Positions 18,505 through 27,763 of a stretch of DNA of 64,000 bases are shown here, piece by piece. The DNA comes from Pedobacter sp. PLR (lineage in GTDB: Bacteria; Bacteroidota; Bacteroidia; Sphingobacteriales; Sphingobacteriaceae): positions 1 through 64,000 of the forward strand of contig NZ_JAPIVQ010000008.1 in NCBI RefSeq assembly GCF_026239675.1, read 5' to 3'. Below the pieces are notes generated by a model. The model was not told the DNA's origin. It saw only the letters and a list, made by a program, of their open reading frames with translations, and searched no databases. Positions within the stretch are counted from its first letter, which is position 1, and each line of letters opens with the position of its first letter. The translations under genes were made by a program, and so were the position numbers.

Positions 18505-21057
18505 TTAGAAATCAAACTTCACTCTGGCACGGATACCCCAGTCCGAAACATCCGGGTTATTGAGGTAATTGAACCTTTTTACCGCATCTACGCGCAGCAC
18601 TTTAAATATATTCCCAACACCAACACTACCCTCCATATAAGGGTCCTTATTCAGGGAATTGGTGATCGGCTGTCCATTGTCATTACGCACAAACTGCATA
18701 GCTTCAGGGTTCATATCCGGGTTATTTTCATTCCTCAAACCGCCATACAGGGCTTTAAAGGAGATGACTTCTCTTAACTTCAACTTCTTCAGCAATGGAA
18801 TCTTATTGAAAAAGAAACCATTGAAATTATGGTCCAGGTTAACACTGGCATAGTGATCACTCACAAACTCAAGGAAGTTCATCAGGTTATAGGAGTTCAG
18901 CTGATACGCATAAGTCTGATTGGCCCTGTGGATCGCCAGCAGTGGAAAAGGGACCTTACCGATGATGTAAGCACCCTCCAGCGTCACATCTGTATAACCC
19001 AGCTGACTCAGATAAACACGTTTATCTATACTTCCCATAAAATTATGGTAATTATACTCCCCGCCTAATACCCCTTTAATACCTGCGGTATAGCGGAAAT
19101 TGAACACAGGATCTGGCCCTACAAATGGGGTACGGTAAACTTTACTCTGGTAAAACTTCTCATTTGGCGCATACCTTAAACCCAGACTGATCTCTGTGGT
19201 GTTAATATGATCCGTACGACCGGTTAAGCCGTTCTCAGTGACGTTACTGAAGTACAATGACCCTGCAGGGCTCTGTTTCCATTTGCGTAGCCCCAGGGTG
19301 TACGAGAAGTGATTTTCAAACTCATGCACATAATCCAATCTGTAAAAATCATTATACAGCATCATATTATTTTCCCCTCTTTTGAAAGAAAGCAGAAAGT
19401 TATCTTCCTGAACGAATTGAAGCTCTTGTCCGGGGATTTTGGTATCTCTTTGAAAACTTGCTCTGATATAGTTTTGAGGGAAAGCATAGATAGACTTATT
19501 ATTTAAAGAATAAGTACCGCTCAGAAAGTACTTCCACTTTTCATCTTTAAAGCCGTAAGCCGCATAAGTTTCAAAATAATAACGCTTACTTAAGGCCGGA
19601 GTGGTTCTTCCTCCAAGGCGAAGGCGAAAGCCTTCTACGCCATTAAAGCTGTAAAAAGTATTGACCGGTCCCATTTCAAAGGGGCCAAAATCTTTGTATC
19701 CCGCAAAGAACAGGGTTACAATATCCATTGTACGCTTGAAAGAAGGGATGGTCTGCAAAGTATCTATGTTGCCATAAATCTTCATACTCCCTGCACTTAG
19801 CGGTTCCGGACGGTTAATTGCCCAAAACTCATCTGATTTTTTACTGGCATCAGGCACCACTACCAATTGCCCTGCGGCCTTGTAAACGGTATCCGCGCGG
19901 GGCACGTTCACTTTAAAATCTTTAAAGGCAACGGTTCTTTCCCCTGTAAAACCTCCCCCACTCTTCTTACTGAGCCCAAAATCAACAATCAGGTTACTTT
20001 TACTCAAATGATACCGTTGGTCAGGGTTCTTCTCAAAGTCGAGCTTAACCTCCAGTGCCCGAACGAAATTCAGGTTAATATCCTTATTCACAGTCAGGAA
20101 TGCGTTCTGAATCGCATAATTCCCATCCATCGTCACATACAACTTCCCTTCAAACAACAGATCGGTCTTGTTGCGTGGGGTAAAAGCAAGCTCTATCAAC
20201 TGCGGATTGTGGTTCTTAATGGTATCGGTAATGAAAAACTTATAGAAAGCCGGCGCTGAATCCGCAATCGGACTTAACAACTGATTACTCACAACGGAGA
20301 TGTTGTTATCATAGATATTGATATCCTGATACATGCGGTCGAAATAAGCCGTCAGACCTTTGTTGTCAATAAAACTCTCATCAAAGTTGACTCTCTTATC
20401 TGCAATGACTACTGTTTTTGTCTTTTCAGGGTTCTTTTTGAAATAGAAGTCGCTCAGCTTTTCTTCCTGAAACACAGGGAGGAAGTTCTTCCCGCCAATC
20501 TGTGTGGAGTCTTGTTCCTGGAATAAGAACTGGTAATTACGGAAGATTCTCTTGTTCTTAAACTTATCCGAAAGGTTACTTAAAGAGAACTTCATCAGTT
20601 CGTATTTCTGGTATTCTACGAAGTTGTAGTTTTCCATCTTGTTTTTAGCCTTGTTGGCGATCACTTTTCTGATCAACTCCACTGCAGGGTTTTCTTTGTT
20701 CCGGTATCGGGGCTTTTTCCCTGCGGAGATCACCACTTCATTCATCAGCATGGCGTCTGGCATCAACTGTACATTGATCACCTGATTCCCTCCCGGCTTG
20801 ATGGTTTTAGTTTGAGACTTATACCCTACATAACTAAATTTCAAGGCATTACCCACTCCTTTCAGACTGATGCTAAATTTACCATCCGCGTCGGTTCTGC
20901 CACCAAGGGTAGTACCCACAATAAGGTAAGAAACATAAGGAAGGGTTTCTTTTGTGCTTCCATCCGTCACGGTACCAGTCAGCAGTGTTTGCTGGGCATG
21001 TGCCCGGTTAGAAAATAATAAGATGAAGAACAGAACCAACAGACTGATTGGTTTCAT
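18505..21057 (-). CDS. Outer-membrane protein: carboxypeptidase-like regulatory domain plus DUF5686 barrel
   Basis: 850 residues from the ATG at 21057, where a signal peptide begins (MKPISLLVLFFILLFSNRAHAQ); the longer GTG-started frame has no clear meaning. Residues about 24-115 form a CarboxypepD_reg-like beta-sandwich (TGTVTDGSTKETLPYVSYLIVG, then SYVGYKSQ) as in TonB-dependent transporters, but no plug domain follows. The remainder fits DUF5686, with many aromatic-ended beta strands and a final Phe (ARVKFDF), indicating an outer-membrane barrel inserted by Bam. Function unknown. Monocistronic, with its own terminator. Confidence 0.85.
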   Translation of the reverse strand: MKPISLLVLFFILLFSNRAHAQQTLLTGTVTDGSTKETLPYVSYLIVGTTLGGRTDADGKFSISLKGVGNALKFSYVGYKSQTKTIKPGGNQVINVQLMPDAMLMNEVVISAGKKPRYRNKENPAVELIRKVIANKAKNKMENYNFVEYQKYELMKFSLSNLSDKFKNKRIFRNYQFLFQEQDSTQIGGKNFLPVFQEEKLSDFYFKKNPEKTKTVVIADKRVNFDESFIDNKGLTAYFDRMYQDINIYDNNISVVSNQLLSPIADSAPAFYKFFITDTIKNHNPQLIELAFTPRNKTDLLFEGKLYVTMDGNYAIQNAFLTVNKDINLNFVRALEVKLDFEKNPDQRYHLSKSNLIVDFGLSKKSGGGFTGERTVAFKDFKVNVPRADTVYKAAGQLVVVPDASKKSDEFWAINRPEPLSAGSMKIYGNIDTLQTIPSFKRTMDIVTLFFAGYKDFGPFEMGPVNTFYSFNGVEGFRLRLGGRTTPALSKRYYFETYAAYGFKDEKWKYFLSGTYSLNNKSIYAFPQNYIRASFQRDTKIPGQELQFVQEDNFLLSFKRGENNMMLYNDFYRLDYVHEFENHFSYTLGLRKWKQSPAGSLYFSNVTENGLTGRTDHINTTEISLGLRYAPNEKFYQSKVYRTPFVGPDPVFNFRYTAGIKGVLGGEYNYHNFMGSIDKRVYLSQLGYTDVTLEGAYIIGKVPFPLLAIHRANQTYAYQLNSYNLMNFLEFVSDHYASVNLDHNFNGFFFNKIPLLKKLKLREVISFKALYGGLRNENNPDMNPEAMQFVRNDNGQPITNSLNKDPYMEGSVGVGNIFKVLRVDAVKRFNYLNNPDVSDWGIRARVKFDF

Positions 21058-21309
21058 ATAAACCAGAATACCGCTTCTTTCAGCTATAAATGAGGTTTTT
21101 AAGGTTAAGGAAACAGGTTTTTGGCCTGCTGAATATGGGTATGGTATGTGCACGATTCCGGTTAACTTATTTGATGCTAAATAGACTAAGTTCTGAGAGC
21201 GGGCACAAATATATAGCTAACATCTGACTATCTATACTGTTTTAGTCAGCACGAAGGTCAAAGGTAGATGTTATGACATCTAAATGAAAATTCCGGAAAA
21301 GTTAAGGGA

Positions 21310-22563
21310 TTACTTTGCGATCCAGGCCTCTGGGTTAAGTTTATTCTGGCCTCTCATAATTTCAAAGTGAAGCACTGGCCCATCTTCTTTCGAAGCGACC
21401 ACACCAAGCGTTTGTTTGGTTTCTACTTTATCGCCTTTGGCCACGCTCACCGATTTCAGGTTCTGGTAGATGGTGAAATAGTCGCCATGGATTAAAGCTA
21501 CAATGTAAGTTCCATACAACTCTCTGACAAACAACACCTTACCTTCGAATACCGCTTTTACTGCAGCGCCATTCTCCGTCAGGATATTGATCCCATCGTT
21601 ATTATAGCTGGCCTGACCTTCAGTATGGGCACCAAAGCGCTCTACAATAGAATATTGAGCCACCGGCCATGGCAAGCGCCCTCTGTTGTTTTCAAACCCC
21701 GCAGACAGCTTTGCATTCTCAGGGGAGGCAGTAAGGTAGCTGGAATTGGTTTTTTCTTTCACTGCGGCAACAGGTCTGCCTTCCGCAATAGCTTTTTGAT
21801 TAGCCAGACGCTCTTCTTCTTCCGCTTTTTTTCTGGCTAGTGCGATCTCTTTCTGAATGGCACTTCTAATGGCACGGTCAATATCCGCTTGTTTTCTTTT
21901 TCTGGCTGCCAGATCCTGTTTGAATTGCTTTTCCTGACGGCTGATCTGGTTGAGCATCACCGACTGCTCAGATTTGTTCTTGCTCAGCTTTACCTTTTCG
22001 TGCTCCTGTTCTGTCAGCAGCGTACTTTTCTCCTTCAGGTTCTTATCCAGCACACCGATTTTATACTCAATATTTTTCTGCGTTCCCTGTAGGTAATCAG
22101 CTTGTTTCTTGCGATACTGCCCAAATTGCTGCAGGTATTTAATCCTTTTATAAGCCTGATTGAAACCATCAGCGGCAAATACGAACATCATCTTTTCATA
22201 GGAGTTCTTATTCCTTTGTGCAAAGCGGATCATGCTCGCATATTCTTTCTTTAACTGTCCCAGTTGCCCTTTTAAGCTGCGCACCTCATTGCTATTCTCA
22301 TGAATCTGGTTGTCCAGGTTTTTCACTTCTGAGTTGATTACCGCAATTTTGTTCTGCATCAGGCGGATCTTTGCATTTACCGCCCTGATCTGTCCTAAAG
22401 TCATTCGCTTATTGCTGGAAGTCACGTTTAAGTTTTTCTGCAATAATTCAATTTCCCTTTGAATGGCTTCTTTATTCCTTTTCAATTCTGCACTGGTTTG
22501 CGCAAAAACAAGGGTAGTAACAGCCGTAAATATGATGGTTAAGAATAATTTCTGGAGCTTCAT
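21310..22563 (-). CDS. EnvC-like murein hydrolase activator with degenerate LytM domain
   Basis: About 417 residues from the ATG at 22563, which opens the signal peptide (MKLQKLFLTIIFTAVTTLVFAQ). Residues about 25-240 are a long coiled coil; 285-417 are a LytM/M23 fold (GRLPWPV, then VERFGAH, PVLHFEIM). The zinc site is broken: the H-x3-D motif reads NDGIN, and the first His of HxH is Val. E. coli EnvC has a similarly inactive LytM domain and activates amidases at the division septum, so that role is likely. FtsEX is not adjacent. Confidence 0.87.
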   Translation of the reverse strand: MKLQKLFLTIIFTAVTTLVFAQTSAELKRNKEAIQREIELLQKNLNVTSSNKRMTLGQIRAVNAKIRLMQNKIAVINSEVKNLDNQIHENSNEVRSLKGQLGQLKKEYASMIRFAQRNKNSYEKMMFVFAADGFNQAYKRIKYLQQFGQYRKKQADYLQGTQKNIEYKIGVLDKNLKEKSTLLTEQEHEKVKLSKNKSEQSVMLNQISRQEKQFKQDLAARKRKQADIDRAIRSAIQKEIALARKKAEEEERLANQKAIAEGRPVAAVKEKTNSSYLTASPENAKLSAGFENNRGRLPWPVAQYSIVERFGAHTEGQASYNNDGINILTENGAAVKAVFEGKVLFVRELYGTYIVALIHGDYFTIYQNLKSVSVAKGDKVETKQTLGVVASKEDGPVLHFEIMRGQNKLNPEAWIAK

Positions 22564-22718
22564 TATGTGTAATAAGTAACTAAATACCGTAGCCATGCTA
22601 GTGTGTTAAATTAGCAATGCGATTCTAAAACTATTCAAATCGGGGCTTAAATGCAAATCATAACGCAAAACAATCAAAAATATCGCAGTATTCTCAATTT
22701 AAAAAGAGATTATGACAA

Positions 22719-23117
22719 CTAGTCAACTTCGGCTAGCATGGACTTGATGGAGTTGAACCAGAGTAGGTTATTGGTAAAACTCATCATATTGTAATCAATA
22801 AAAAGATAAAGAACACCAATACCTGCTCCTACCTGTAAACGCAGGGGCTGCGCGGTCATTCCGAAGTTTTTAACCAGGGTCCGGGGGAATACCTCATCAA
22901 AACCAATGAACAACTGTTCCAGGTCTCCGAGGTTGAAAGAGAGGTCCACATCGCCTTCCATGTAAATCGCCTTCTCTGTTAAAGCGATCTGGCCAGCGTG
23001 ACAGTGAAAAGGACCTGCGCCGGAAACATGAACACCTACCTGATCTACCGTATTTCTATGGAGCACTTCCTCTTCCGTACTCCATTTTACATTTCCAGAA
23101 AGCAATATATTTTCCAT
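22719..23117 (-). CDS. Hypothetical protein
   Basis: 132 residues, not recognised. Predicted soluble and beta-rich with no signal peptide (MENILLSGNVKWSTEEEVL); contains a His/Cys-containing turn (GPFHCHAGQIALTEKAIYMEG) reminiscent of PH-like folds where a lipid or protein surface is displayed, but this is only a loose resemblance. It lies 19 bases downstream of the GNAT gene on the same strand, so probably in one operon. Confidence 0.65.
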   Translation of the reverse strand: MENILLSGNVKWSTEEEVLHRNTVDQVGVHVSGAGPFHCHAGQIALTEKAIYMEGDVDLSFNLGDLEQLFIGFDEVFPRTLVKNFGMTAQPLRLQVGAGIGVLYLFIDYNMMSFTNNLLWFNSIKSMLAEVD

Positions 23118-23136
23118 ATCAGGGGTATAGTATAGG

Positions 23137-23703
23137 TTACTCCGGTTTCAATAAACTATAAATAACGCTATCCAGGAACTTTCCTTCAAAATAGAAATCT
23201 TCCTTAAAATGAGCTTCTTTAACATAACCTTGCTTCACTAAAACTTTAGCAGATGCCAGATTATCCGGATCAATAACTGCATAGAGCGAGTGTAATCCTA
23301 ATTCTTCAAAGGCAAATTTGTTCATGAGTCCCAAAGCTTCGCTGGCAATACCTTTACCCCAAAATCCGGGGGCCAGCATATACCCTACTTCCGCGCGGAA
23401 ATTGGGAAAGTCAAAGTGCGGAAATCCGATAAAGCCAATCATGATATCCGGTGCTTCAATTAAAGTAATGGCCCAACCAAGGTTTTCTTCTCTCAGGGTT
23501 CCCTGCTTAATCTCCTCGATTAAGGCATAAATTTCTTCTATATTTGCCGGTTTTGCCCTCGGCACATATTTCATGACTTCTTCATTAGTTCTCAAATGAA
23601 ACGCTGCTGCTGCATCTTCCACCGTCTGTTCCCGGAGTAATAGTCTGGCGGACTCCAAAACAGGAGGTATTTCAAAATTAAATTTCTTTGGTTGATCCAT
23701 CAT
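23137..23703 (-). CDS. GNAT-family N-acetyltransferase (RimJ/RimL-like)
   Basis: 188 residues, single acetyltransferase domain. N-terminal strand SARLLLREQTVEDA and the acetyl-CoA loop PGFWGKGIASEAL (Q/R-x2-G-x-G/A-like) followed by LGLHSLYAVIDPDNLAS are diagnostic of the RimJ/RimL branch. Substrate (ribosomal protein N-terminus, antibiotic or metabolite) unknown. Divergent from metN. Confidence 0.88.
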   Translation of the reverse strand: MMDQPKKFNFEIPPVLESARLLLREQTVEDAAAAFHLRTNEEVMKYVPRAKPANIEEIYALIEEIKQGTLREENLGWAITLIEAPDIMIGFIGFPHFDFPNFRAEVGYMLAPGFWGKGIASEALGLMNKFAFEELGLHSLYAVIDPDNLASAKVLVKQGYVKEAHFKEDFYFEGKFLDSVIYSLLKPE

Positions 23704-23818
23704 TTTATTTACTTGATATCAAGCTCGAATATAACAGTTTTCATCGATTTCATGATTCGGAAATCACATTCTATACCAATCTCATAGAATTAATCGCGTT
23801 TCTAATGCCCTGAAACGT

Positions 23819-23826
23819 TATCTTTG
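23819..23826 (+). promoter_or_regulatory. -7 element of the metNIQ operon
   Basis: TATCTTTG, exact TAnnTTTG match; transcription should start near 23833, leaving a leader of only about 13 bases before the metN ATG at 23846. A leader-borne SAM riboswitch therefore cannot fit. Confidence 0.55.
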
Positions 23827-23845
23827 TCAAAAAAACTTCCGGGTA

Positions 23846-24877
23846 ATGATTGAATTAAGAAATATAACGAAGAAGTTTTTCCAGAAGACGAGAGCGATCA
23901 CTGCCCTGTCCGGGGTTTCCTTAACTGTACCTGAAGGTAAAATATTCGGGGTAATAGGTAGTTCAGGAGCAGGCAAAAGCACACTGATCCGCTGCGTAAA
24001 TCTACTTGAAAAACCAACTTCCGGAGAGGTGATTGTTGATGGTCAAAACCTGATGGATCTTTCCCCGAAACAGCTGGCCAAAGCCAGGAGACATATAGGA
24101 ATGATTTTCCAGCACTTCAACCTGTTATCTTCACGCACGGTGTTTGAGAATGTTGCCTTTTCCCTGGAGTTAGACCATACACCGAAAGCTGAAATTGAAA
24201 AGAGAGTAACGGAGCTGCTTGATTTAGTGGGTTTGAATGAAAAACACCATGACTATCCGGTAAACTTATCCGGTGGACAAAAACAGCGGGTAGCAATTGC
24301 CAGAACGCTGGCTAGCAACCCTAAAGTATTGCTTTGTGATGAAGCAACCAGTGCACTGGACCCTGCAACGACCAAATCTATACTCGCTTTACTGAAAGAC
24401 ATCAATAAGCGACTAAACATCACCATCCTGCTCATTACGCATGAAATGGAGGTGGTAAAAGACATTTGCGATGAAGTTGCAGTGATCAGTGAAGGTAAAT
24501 TAATTGAGCAAGGCGCGGTGAGTGAGATCTTTTCTCATCCAAAAACGGAGTTGGCAAAAGCATTTATTGCCTCTGCCCTGAGCCTGGATATTCCCGCAGA
24601 CTATAAAGAACGACTGGTTTCTGCACCTGCGGAAAACAAACGTCCATTACTGAAACTTGAATTTACGGGACAGTCGGTCGATGATCCTGTATTATCAGAA
24701 GTTGCCCGTCTTTTCCAGATTGACAGTAATGTGATCAGCGCAAGAATGGATTATGCCGGTGGGATTAAATTTGGCGTGATGCTGATTGAAGTCTTCGGAA
24801 CACAAGAAAACAGCCTTCAGGCGATAGAATTTTATAAAAGTAAAAATATTAAAGTAGAGGTAATAGGTTATGTCTGA
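23846..24877 (+). CDS. metN: Methionine ABC transporter, ATP-binding protein
   Basis: 343 residues. Walker A GSSGAGKST (38-46), Q-loop FQHFNLL, signature LSGGQKQR, Walker B VLLCDEATSALD, and a C-terminal NIL domain (about 265-343) that binds methionine in MetN and gives trans-inhibition. Powers import of D/L-methionine with the MetI channel and MetQ binding lipoprotein encoded next. Overlaps metI by 8 bases (ATGTCTGA), implying coupled translation. Confidence 0.95.
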   Translation: MIELRNITKKFFQKTRAITALSGVSLTVPEGKIFGVIGSSGAGKSTLIRCVNLLEKPTSGEVIVDGQNLMDLSPKQLAKARRHIGMIFQHFNLLSSRTVFENVAFSLELDHTPKAEIEKRVTELLDLVGLNEKHHDYPVNLSGGQKQRVAIARTLASNPKVLLCDEATSALDPATTKSILALLKDINKRLNITILLITHEMEVVKDICDEVAVISEGKLIEQGAVSEIFSHPKTELAKAFIASALSLDIPADYKERLVSAPAENKRPLLKLEFTGQSVDDPVLSEVARLFQIDSNVISARMDYAGGIKFGVMLIEVFGTQENSLQAIEFYKSKNIKVEVIGYV

Positions 24878-25523
24878 TTCAATGATTTTGCTCCTTGCTA
24901 AAGGAGCCTGGGAAACCATCGTCATGACTTTTGTTTCCGGCTTTTTCGGTTTCTTAATCGGCCTACCTACGGGTGTGCTTTTATTTATGACCAGGAAAGG
25001 ACAGGTTTTAGAACATAAAACCTTCAACCATACTATTTCAATTATTGTGAACATCTTTCGTTCCATTCCCTTCATCATTCTGATCGTTTGGATGATCCCT
25101 TTCACCAGAGCGCTGGTAGGCACTTCTATTGGCGTTGAGGCGGCAATTGTTCCTTTGAGTATTGGTGCGGCTCCGTTTATCGCCAGATTGATTGAGAACA
25201 GTCTGATTGAAGTCCCGGGTGGACTGGTAGAGGCCGCAAGAGCAATGGGGGCCACTCCTTTCCAGATCGTTTATAAAGTATTGTTACCGGAAGCTTTACC
25301 TTCCATCCTCAACAGTGCTTCCGTTACCCTGATCACACTGGTTGGTTATTCGGCCATGGGTGGTGCAGTTGGTGCCGGTGGACTTGGCCAGATTGGCTAC
25401 CAATATGGCTATGTTGGGTATGATGTATTTGTCATGAATACCGTACTGGTATTGTTAATTGCACTGGTATTTATCATCCAGTTTCTGGGTGATTTTATCG
25501 CTAAAAGAGTAGACCACAGGTAA
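24870..25523 (+). CDS. metI: Methionine ABC transporter, permease
   Basis: 217 residues, five hydrophobic segments, with the EAA loop that docks on the ATPase (EAARAMGATPFQIVYKV). Usual length for MetI. Second gene of the operon, starting inside the 3' end of metN. Confidence 0.95.
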   Translation: MSDSMILLLAKGAWETIVMTFVSGFFGFLIGLPTGVLLFMTRKGQVLEHKTFNHTISIIVNIFRSIPFIILIVWMIPFTRALVGTSIGVEAAIVPLSIGAAPFIARLIENSLIEVPGGLVEAARAMGATPFQIVYKVLLPEALPSILNSASVTLITLVGYSAMGGAVGAGGLGQIGYQYGYVGYDVFVMNTVLVLLIALVFIIQFLGDFIAKRVDHR

Positions 25524-25575
25524 TCTTCCCGAAAAGCATCAAATCGGAAAGACACCTATCAAATAGGAGAAACAA

Positions 25576-26397
25576 ATGAATACAAAAATCAAATTTATCG
25601 CGGCAATAGCGATTTTAACAGGTTCAGTAGCTTTATTTAGCTGTGGCCGTTCGACAAAAAACACCGATCCGAACTATATTCAGGTTGGTGTAGAATCCGG
25701 TCCGGAATATAGCTTAGCAGTAGCGGCGAAGAAAGTTGCCAAAGAAAAATACGGTCTGGAAGTAGATCTGGTACAGTTTAACGATTATGTGATGCCAAAT
25801 GAAGCGCTTCAACAGGGAGACATTGATCTGAATGTTTTTCAAAACAAGCCTTACCTGGATGTGCAGACCAAACAACGTGGTTATAAATTTGCCATCGTAG
25901 GAAACACTTTTGTTTTCCCTCTTGCCGGTTACTCAAAAAAGATCAAATCTTTATCAGAACTTAAAGACGGAAGTACGGTAATTATTCCTAATGATGCCAC
26001 TAATGGTGGAAGATCATTGTTACTAATGGAGAAATTCGGCCTGATCAAACTAAAAGAGGGTGTTGGCCTCTTGCCTACTGTCAATGACATTACAGGCAAC
26101 CCTAAAAATCTTAAAATTCTGGAACTAGAGGCTCCACAGTTGCCAAGAGCATTAGACGACCAGAATGTAACGATTGCCATCATCAACAATACCTTTGCAG
26201 CCCCTATAGGCTTAAGTCCGGAAAAAGACGGCTTATTTGTGGAATCAAAGGATTCTCCTTACGTAAATTCTATCGTAGCCAGAGAAGACAATAAAAATGA
26301 CGAAAAAGTATTGAAGTTTGTCAAAGCTTACCAATCTGAAGAAGTAGAAAAAGCCGCAAAAGAAGCCTTCAAAGGAGGTGCAATTAAAGGCTGGTAA
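25576..26397 (+). CDS. metQ: Methionine-binding lipoprotein (NlpA family)
   Basis: 273 residues with a lipoprotein signal (lipobox LFSC, Cys23) and the NlpA fold (VGVESGPEYSLAV, then FNDYVMPNEALQQGDIDLN and TIIIPNDATNGGRSL in pattern). Delivers methionine to MetNI. 52 bases after metI; a GGAG lies 7 bases before the ATG, unusual for this genome. Ends before a strong terminator. Confidence 0.94.
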   Translation: MNTKIKFIAAIAILTGSVALFSCGRSTKNTDPNYIQVGVESGPEYSLAVAAKKVAKEKYGLEVDLVQFNDYVMPNEALQQGDIDLNVFQNKPYLDVQTKQRGYKFAIVGNTFVFPLAGYSKKIKSLSELKDGSTVIIPNDATNGGRSLLLMEKFGLIKLKEGVGLLPTVNDITGNPKNLKILELEAPQLPRALDDQNVTIAIINNTFAAPIGLSPEKDGLFVESKDSPYVNSIVAREDNKNDEKVLKFVKAYQSEEVEKAAKEAFKGGAIKGW

Positions 26398-26476
26398 TCT
26401 TCACAAAAAATATTTTCTGCTGATGAAGGCAAATAAAAAGAGCTGACTATCAATTGAAAAGAGCCATATTTTACCC

Positions 26477-26516
26477 AAATCCCCCATAAAGTCAGTCGCT
26501 TTTTGGGGGATTTTTT
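26477..26516 (+). terminator. Terminator of metNIQ
   Basis: AAATCCCCC (26477-26485) pairs with GGGGGATTT (26505-26513), loop of 19, ending in a T-run. Confidence 0.8.
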
Positions 26517-26639
26517 ATGCCTTACCTGCTTAGATACAAGCAGTAATCCAACAAAAAAATCACATTTGTTTAATGCAACTAAACATCTTAACATATATAT
26601 TTAACTTTTGAATACGATTAACCATAATAAACCACACAA

Positions 26640-27527
26640 ATGAAAAAATCAATTATTGCCTTTTGCCTGCTTTGCGCTGGTTTTAGCGTTAATGCACAGG
26701 TGAAAAATGTAAAACATGTCATCCTGATTGGCTGCGACGGCCTTGGTGCCTATGCCATTCCTGATGCGCAAATGCCCAATCTTAAAAAGTTAATGGAAAC
26801 AGGGGCTTCCAGCCTTGAGGCCAGATCGGTACTTCCATCTTCCAGCGCGGTAAACTGGGCTTCTATGTTGATGGGCGCCGGTCCGACGGAACATGGTTAT
26901 ACGGAATGGGGAAGTAAAACGCCTGAAATCCCTTCGGCAACCACCACAAAATACGGTCTCTTTCCTTCTATCTTTAGTGTGATCAGAGATCAGAAGCCGA
27001 ATGCGAAAACTGCCGTGATTTACAGCTGGCCTGGAATCGGGCCATTGGTAGAAAAAGATGCCATCAGCATTGTGGTACCAGGCAATGACAAAGATGATTT
27101 CTGTGCAGACACCACTGCAACGATTATCAAAAGAGAGAAACCATATTTCACTTTCGTTCATTTTGATGAACCAGACCATACCGGTCATGAGATTGGTCAT
27201 CGTACCCCTGCTTATTATGAGCAGTTGAAAAAGGTAGATGAGCGGATCGGAAAAATCGTACAAGCGGTAAAAGATGCAGGAATTGAAAAAGAAACGATCA
27301 TCATTGTTTCAGCAGATCACGGTGGTACCGGTAAAGGACATGGTGGAAAAACCCTGGATGAGGTACAGATTCCATGGGTAATCAATGGAGCTGGTGTTAA
27401 GAAAAACCATAAGATCAAAGACGTGATCATCACTTACGATACTGCAGCAACCCTGGCCTGGATTATGGGCTTAAAGCTTCCACAAAGCTGGAGAGGTAAA
27501 GCGGTTACGGATAGTTTCGGCAAGTAA
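26640..27527 (+). CDS. Periplasmic alkaline phosphatase-superfamily phosphodiesterase
   Basis: 295 residues with a signal peptide (AFCLLCAGFSVNAQ). Fold of type I phosphodiesterase/nucleotide pyrophosphatase: first metal Asp in ILIGCDGLGAYA, nucleophile region PSSSAVNWASMLMG (Ser where many family members have Thr), later metal sites FDEPDHTGH and SADHGGTGKGHGG. Two zinc ions expected. Probable phosphodiester or phosphonate hydrolase in the periplasm; substrate unknown. Monocistronic, with its own terminator. Confidence 0.88.
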   Translation: MKKSIIAFCLLCAGFSVNAQVKNVKHVILIGCDGLGAYAIPDAQMPNLKKLMETGASSLEARSVLPSSSAVNWASMLMGAGPTEHGYTEWGSKTPEIPSATTTKYGLFPSIFSVIRDQKPNAKTAVIYSWPGIGPLVEKDAISIVVPGNDKDDFCADTTATIIKREKPYFTFVHFDEPDHTGHEIGHRTPAYYEQLKKVDERIGKIVQAVKDAGIEKETIIIVSADHGGTGKGHGGKTLDEVQIPWVINGAGVKKNHKIKDVIITYDTAATLAWIMGLKLPQSWRGKAVTDSFGK

Positions 27528-27609
27528 ACATATCCCTGTATAAAGGGTTAACACATTGAAAAACATCAGCTGTGCTAAATGATTCAGCATTCGCAAATAG
27601 TTTTTTAAG

Positions 27610-27645
27610 AAAGGAGCAGGCTAAATCTGCTCCTTTATTGTTTTA
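27610..27645 (+). terminator. Terminator after the phosphodiesterase gene
   Basis: AAAGGAGCAG (27610-27619) pairs perfectly with CTGCTCCTTT (27627-27636), 7-base loop, followed by a T-rich tail. Confidence 0.75.
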
Positions 27646-27763
27646 GGGCTTACTGAAGCGCTATCTCTTTTTTCTGACTACGCAGCCTGGTTCGGAGGCT
27701 CCATAATTTTTAGTGAAAGGCTATGGCCTTATAATTTTCAATCTGTAGAGGACTAAACTGATT

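Noticed and set aside
18505..21153. GTG-started 882-residue form of the DUF5686 protein
   Set aside because: The first 32 residues are not a signal peptide; the ATG at 21057 begins a proper one.
23704..23845. SAM riboswitch ahead of metNIQ
   Set aside because: The predicted leader is only about 13 bases, too short for any known SAM riboswitch.
24695..25255. 186-codon minus-strand frame opposite metN/metI
   Set aside because: Shadow of well-conserved metN and metI; no independent motif.
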